From assembly GCA_026713865.1 (NCBI GenBank), contig JAPONQ010000026.1, positions 36,231 to 100,230 of the forward strand: a stretch of 64,000 bases of DNA. The letters are read 5' to 3'. Below, in pieces: positions 60,892 through 64,000 of the stretch; positions within the stretch are counted from its first letter, which is position 1; the number at the start of each line of letters is the position of its first letter. Source of the DNA: Chloroflexota bacterium (GTDB lineage Bacteria > Chloroflexota > Dehalococcoidia > UBA2979). A program made the translations under genes and the position numbers. The notes under the pieces are model-generated. The model worked only from the letters and a program-made list of their open reading frames with translations. It was not told the DNA's origin and did not search any database.

Positions 60892-62412
60892 TCATTTCAG
60901 AGCATGCCGGGCAGTCTTGTCTATCTGTAAACGGAACAGATCGCTTAAGACACTTTCGGCAGCATCGGCAACCGCCGCCCTAGTTTCTTGATCACCAGCC
61001 GCGAATACATGAGAGCTAAGTTTGTTGTCAGCATAGCTCGCCACCCAGTCTTCGGTCGGGAAAAACGCTCTCAACGTACGAGCATCTCCTGGGCCCACGA
61101 GCACATTGCATTGTTCAGCATCGTCACTGAGACTGGGCGACCGCGGAAAATCGAAACGAATCTCGTGTTCGCCGATTCGTTTTCGCACTTCTGCCGGGAG
61201 TTGTTGGTGAACCGCCCGCGCCAGCAAACGTGCAGTCTGCGGCGAGCCCGGGGCAGCGAATAATTTCTGGAATTGAAGGTAACTCTCGACGTTTTCCGGA
61301 TCCTTCTTGATTGTGGTGATGTTGAGCAACAGCGCGCGCTGCATGAGTCGGCGGTCGAGAATTGCCTTGACACGATCAGAAACCACTGACTCGTGCTTGG
61401 CTAGGACAAAAAAAGCGGCCTCTGACAGCCGCCACATGTCGGACAGGCGCGCAAGCGCAAACAATGGGTTATTGAGATCAGTGCTGCGCTCGTGTGCCAC
61501 TTCGAACACCGCCTGTACCATCTGCTCCAGTGTTCGTATCTTGTGATGATGGTAGACGGCAGAAAACAGCATCATTTTGCTGAACAGGATCTGTTCAAGA
61601 TGTGGTACCGCTGGCTGTCGTACTGCGAGGTATATTGTACCGTTGCTCGTGTGGACATCGAGCGCGTGAGTAATGCGCTCCCAATCGACCTCGGCGCGAA
61701 TGCCCGTGAAGTGGCAGTCACGACCCAGGTAGTCGAGTTTGTCGGCGTCAAACGGGCCGCTGATTATATCCGCAAGATACTGCTCCTCGGGGTTGGCAGT
61801 CCGCCCAAGGATGAGGTTGGCGATCCTATCTGTGGTTACGTCTCTGAGGCCTTCATGAGTCGCATAACTTGTCTTCACACGAGCGATTAGATCACCAAAG
61901 GCAGGTGAACGGACAATAAGCGCTGACAACGCCTCTCCTAGATGAGTCTTCTCCGGGAAGTCGTCACTAGACTTTATCGCGTGAATGAGTTCTGGATGTC
62001 TCTGACTGAGTATTGATTCCGTCAGATGGGAGAATAGGCCGTGCCCGCTGTCGTGTAGCAGGCCGGCAAGGCGCAATTCCAAGACCCGTGTCGCCGACAC
62101 ATCCGGGCGCGAAGGCGCTGATTGTAGGGCGAGAGCCAATTGTTCGGCCTTGGTGGCGACTCCAAGTGAGTGTTCGAAGCGTGTGTGGTTGGCTGACGGG
62201 TAGACAAGATAGCTGAGCGCAGTCTGGTGTACCCCACGGAGTCGCTGAAGGATAGGAGAGTCGATGATCGCGATCTCGTGAGGATAGAAACGTTGAAACC
62301 CGTAGACCGGATCGCGAATGATCTTGGATTCCGTAACGTGAGAGAATTGGTATTCGGCGAGAGTCTCAGCGACATATTCGTCAACGTCGCGCCGAGCCTC
62401 CGCCAGGTCCAT
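60892..62412 (-). CDS. SAMHD1/dGTPase-like HD phosphohydrolase
   Basis: The protein has 506 aa. The N-terminal segment IIRDPVYGFQRFYPHEIAIIDSPILQRLRGVHQ and HTRFEH81SLGV match the SAMHD1-type dNTP triphosphohydrolase family. The metal site continues with H120-D121 in GLLHDSGHG, and the fourth ligand region reads FDADKLDYLGRDC. Expected activity is hydrolysis of dNTPs (or another nucleotide), which in defence settings starves phage replication. ATG 62412 lies ten bases after the stop of the small upstream gene; TTG 62436 is an alternative. DNA here is visibly richer in A and T than the left side of the window. Confidence 0.85.
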   Translation of the reverse strand: MDLAEARRDVDEYVAETLAEYQFSHVTESKIIRDPVYGFQRFYPHEIAIIDSPILQRLRGVHQTALSYLVYPSANHTRFEHSLGVATKAEQLALALQSAPSRPDVSATRVLELRLAGLLHDSGHGLFSHLTESILSQRHPELIHAIKSSDDFPEKTHLGEALSALIVRSPAFGDLIARVKTSYATHEGLRDVTTDRIANLILGRTANPEEQYLADIISGPFDADKLDYLGRDCHFTGIRAEVDWERITHALDVHTSNGTIYLAVRQPAVPHLEQILFSKMMLFSAVYHHHKIRTLEQMVQAVFEVAHERSTDLNNPLFALARLSDMWRLSEAAFFVLAKHESVVSDRVKAILDRRLMQRALLLNITTIKKDPENVESYLQFQKLFAAPGSPQTARLLARAVHQQLPAEVRKRIGEHEIRFDFPRSPSLSDDAEQCNVLVGPGDARTLRAFFPTEDWVASYADNKLSSHVFAAGDQETRAAVADAAESVLSDLFRLQIDKTARHALK

Positions 62413-62422
62413 TGGCTGCGAC

Positions 62423-62821
62423 TTACTTATGCTCAAGTGTCGCGAGGCTGTCGGCGATGTCGCGGATTGCGTCCGTGTGCTCTTTTAGGGCCTGTACAGC
62501 ACTTGTCCGAATGTGTGCGGCCGCGTCGGGGGCCATGTCGATCCGCTCGTACCGGGGATTCGCGAACGAAAGGACACCAGCCCTCGCCATCACGCGAAAA
62601 AAATCCTCCAACTGCTCACTGTAGTCGCGCTCAGAGAACCAGATTCCCGAGAGGAGTTCCGGGTATTTGTCACGCATCTCACGAACCACCGCAGACCACT
62701 GCTTGCTGTCGCCTGTGAAAGCCAGAACGCCGGAGTTGGCAAGCGCGAGGGCGAGGACATCGAGGTACGAGTACTGGTTGGTCATCTCGCGACGAAGTTG
62801 CTGAAGCGCACTTTCTACCAT
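62423..62821 (-). CDS. Small protein paired with HD phosphohydrolase, unknown function
   Basis: The protein has 132 aa, mostly helical, with SYLDVLALALANSGVLAF, WFSERDYSEQLEDFFRVMARAGVLSF and a C-terminal helix KEHTDAIRDIADSLATLE. I recognise no family. It is directly upstream of the HD gene on the same strand and should share its promoter. ATG 62821 is preferred (GGA seven bases upstream). It could be a regulator or antitoxin-like partner of the nucleotidase. Confidence 0.65.
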   Translation of the reverse strand: MVESALQQLRREMTNQYSYLDVLALALANSGVLAFTGDSKQWSAVVREMRDKYPELLSGIWFSERDYSEQLEDFFRVMARAGVLSFANPRYERIDMAPDAAAHIRTSAVQALKEHTDAIRDIADSLATLEHK

Positions 62822-63196
62822 AGCATTTCCGTTCAAGTGCTTATACGATTCAGCGTATTATCACTCTAGCAGTTCGACCAAGACGCCGTCAATGGCAAGG
62901 GTAGCACAAGCGTTCTGATATGTCACCCCGACCAGACGTGCCTGGTCAAACGTGTCGGGAGAGTCGAGCGCGCGGCAGCCGGACACACAGCCACTCCATC
63001 GTCGACGAGAGTGGCACCGCTACGTCCAGACTGCTCGCACGCGCGACGCCATACATCGATCCTCGGCGGACCGTCTCGGCTCATCATCGGTGCGAGGGAT
63101 CACTCAACTGCAGTGGGTCAACGCCAAGACCTCAATGGGTGCCGTCGTCGTCGCATCCGAATCCATTCCGTTGCTCTCGTGACGGTAGCCGTGCAC
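62822..63196. other. Intergenic region, no supported gene
   Basis: The 375-base gap starts with an AT-rich stretch (62838-62875) that could hold the minus-strand promoter for the small gene and the HD gene, including a TATAAG hexamer. The remaining part has only short frames without ribosome sites or recognisable products. Confidence 0.5.
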
Positions 63197-63514
63197 TCAC
63201 CGCGGCCAGGCGGGGGACTCGCCGTCGTTGAGGGCGACAAGCGCCTTGCGGATCGGCTGCCGCAGGCTCGTCCAAGTCGGCAGCGTATAGCCGTCGAACT
63301 CGGCCACGGTCACCCATATCCCCGGCTCCACCTCCTCCTCGATCGTTTCGATCGCGTAGTTGTGCAGGCCCCAAGCCTGAGTGCGGCATCGGTAAAGTCC
63401 GGCCGCCTCGATGGCGGCGGCGACCTCGGCGGTGAAGTTGGGACCGTCGCCGTCCCCGAATCCGAACTTCGAGAATGCATCCTTGATCTCCCAGTGGATG
63501 ATGCTTCGCGGCAT
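63197..63514 (-). CDS. Conserved small hypothetical protein near ardC
   Basis: The protein has 105 aa: MPRSIIHWEIKDAFSKFGFGDGDG, then a helix-rich part and EVEPGIWVTVAEFDGYTLP. I do not know its function. GGAGGGAG lies five bases before ATG 63514, so it is a real gene. It is downstream of the ArdC gene on the same strand with a 158-base gap. Its place beside an antirestriction gene fits a plasmid or integrative element. Confidence 0.7.
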   Translation of the reverse strand: MPRSIIHWEIKDAFSKFGFGDGDGPNFTAEVAAAIEAAGLYRCRTQAWGLHNYAIETIEEEVEPGIWVTVAEFDGYTLPTWTSLRQPIRKALVALNDGESPAWPR

Positions 63515-63672
63515 CTGAAGCTCCCTCCGTGTGTCGTATCGGCGTGTCATGGGTCGCCAGCCGCCTCGCGCGAGGTCAGCAGGATCGTGCGTCGTGCTAC
63601 CGACGAGGCGGGACGGCACTCGGCGACGTCAGTCGCCCCGAGCGCTGTCCCGCCTCGCGTCACGATCGGCCG

Positions 63673-64000
63673 CTACTCCGTTCCGGGCCCGGGCTCCGCA
63701 TCTCGCTCGGGGGTGCGCCCGAGGATGTGGTCGGAGGCGCGCTGCCCCTGCGCGGCGGCGACGACGACCAGGCGCCGGTCGTCGTCGAGCACGCGCAGCC
63801 AGGAGGCGATGTAGGCCGCCGACTGCTCGACCCGCGAGGGGTCGATGCCGGCCTCGCTGCCGAGGAAGGCCGCCGCGAACTCCGCCACCAGCTCCTCCTG
63901 CGAGTAGCGCTCGGAGCCGAAGCGCGCCGCCGTGCGGTAGCCCTCGCGGGCGAGGCGGCGCGGGTGGCCGGTGGAGTGGGCGAGCTCGTGGAAGAGCGTC
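63673..64000 (-). CDS. ardC: ArdC-type antirestriction protein, C-terminal part
   Basis: Only the last ~108 codons are inside the window. The zinc site is visible at the edge as FHELAHSTGHP (HExxH) with the downstream EELVAEFAAAFLGSEAG, followed by SAAYIASWLRVLDDDRRLVVVAAAQGQRASDHILG, the standard C-terminus of ArdC/DUF1738 proteins. ArdC protects incoming DNA from host restriction and is common on conjugative plasmids and ICEs. The N-terminal ssDNA-binding domain would lie beyond the window. Confidence 0.88.
   Translation of the reverse strand, partial: TLFHELAHSTGHPRRLAREGYRTAARFGSERYSQEELVAEFAAAFLGSEAGIDPSRVEQSAAYIASWLRVLDDDRRLVVVAAAQGQRASDHILGRTPERDAEPGPGTE

Noticed and set aside
62952..63182. 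76-codon plus-strand frame
   Set aside because: No ribosome binding site, no recognisable family and no coding-like pattern; left as intergenic.

Overview
The window is a GC-rich bacterial chromosome segment with dense coding on both strands, many GTG starts and frequent ATGA/GTGA stop-start overlaps. Several features point to a high-GC Chloroflexota, such as a Dehalococcoidia/SAR202-type lineage, with Actinomycetota as the alternative. These are the many CaiB/BaiF CoA-transferases, luciferase-like monooxygenases and two-hotdog MaoC proteins, a DUF2277 protein, and a binding protein that begins C-G-D-D-D-D followed by an Ala/Thr/Pro linker. The taxonomic call is an inference from gene content only.

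Positions 1-13.9 kb are mostly core and general metabolism: a partial transketolase, a coupled active/inactive M16 peptidase pair, a flavin reductase-like protein, an L-2-hydroxyglutarate oxidase-like enzyme, an orphan branched-chain-type binding lipoprotein, a PLP aminotransferase, a methyltransferase coupled to a catalytically degenerate nitrilase homologue, DUF2277, a sugar-nucleotide epimerase and an amine-oxidase-like flavoprotein. Positions 13.9-46.9 kb are an accessory acyl-CoA catabolic region. It holds two oppositely oriented heteromeric CaiB pairs, one CaiB-CaiB fusion, two LLM oxidoreductases, two two-hotdog hydratases, four crotonases, an acyl-CoA dehydrogenase, an SDR, a tricarballylate-dehydrogenase-like flavoprotein, two MFS carriers and three SBP_bac_5 proteins without visible export signals. 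A DM13 membrane protein, an OmpR-type two-component pair and an SPFH/NfeD pair lie between them. The likely theme is uptake, CoA transfer, oxidation and hydration of organic acids, but the substrates cannot be named from sequence.

Positions 47.3-54.2 kb form one tight operon: a STAS anti-anti-sigma factor, a receiver-PP2C phosphatase, an RsbW-like kinase, a periplasmic binding lipoprotein, a membrane histidine kinase with no separate regulator, and an Amt ammonium channel ending in an Asp-Ala repeat. It reads as a nutrient-sensing circuit feeding a partner switch.

At 54287-54331 lies the 3' part of a tRNA-Pro(GGG) gene without its 5' half, the usual scar at one end of a tRNA-integrated element. 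To its right the gene content changes to an apparent mobile or defence island. It holds a DNA methyltransferase, divergent from a sigma-like / helix-turn-helix / ImmA-IrrE peptidase / NurA-like / HerA operon. Next come a SAMHD1-like HD phosphohydrolase with a small partner in visibly AT-richer DNA, and at the edge an ArdC antirestriction protein with a small companion. The sigma-HTH-IrrE-NurA-HerA operon and the partner-switch/Amt operon are the best candidates for undescribed systems.
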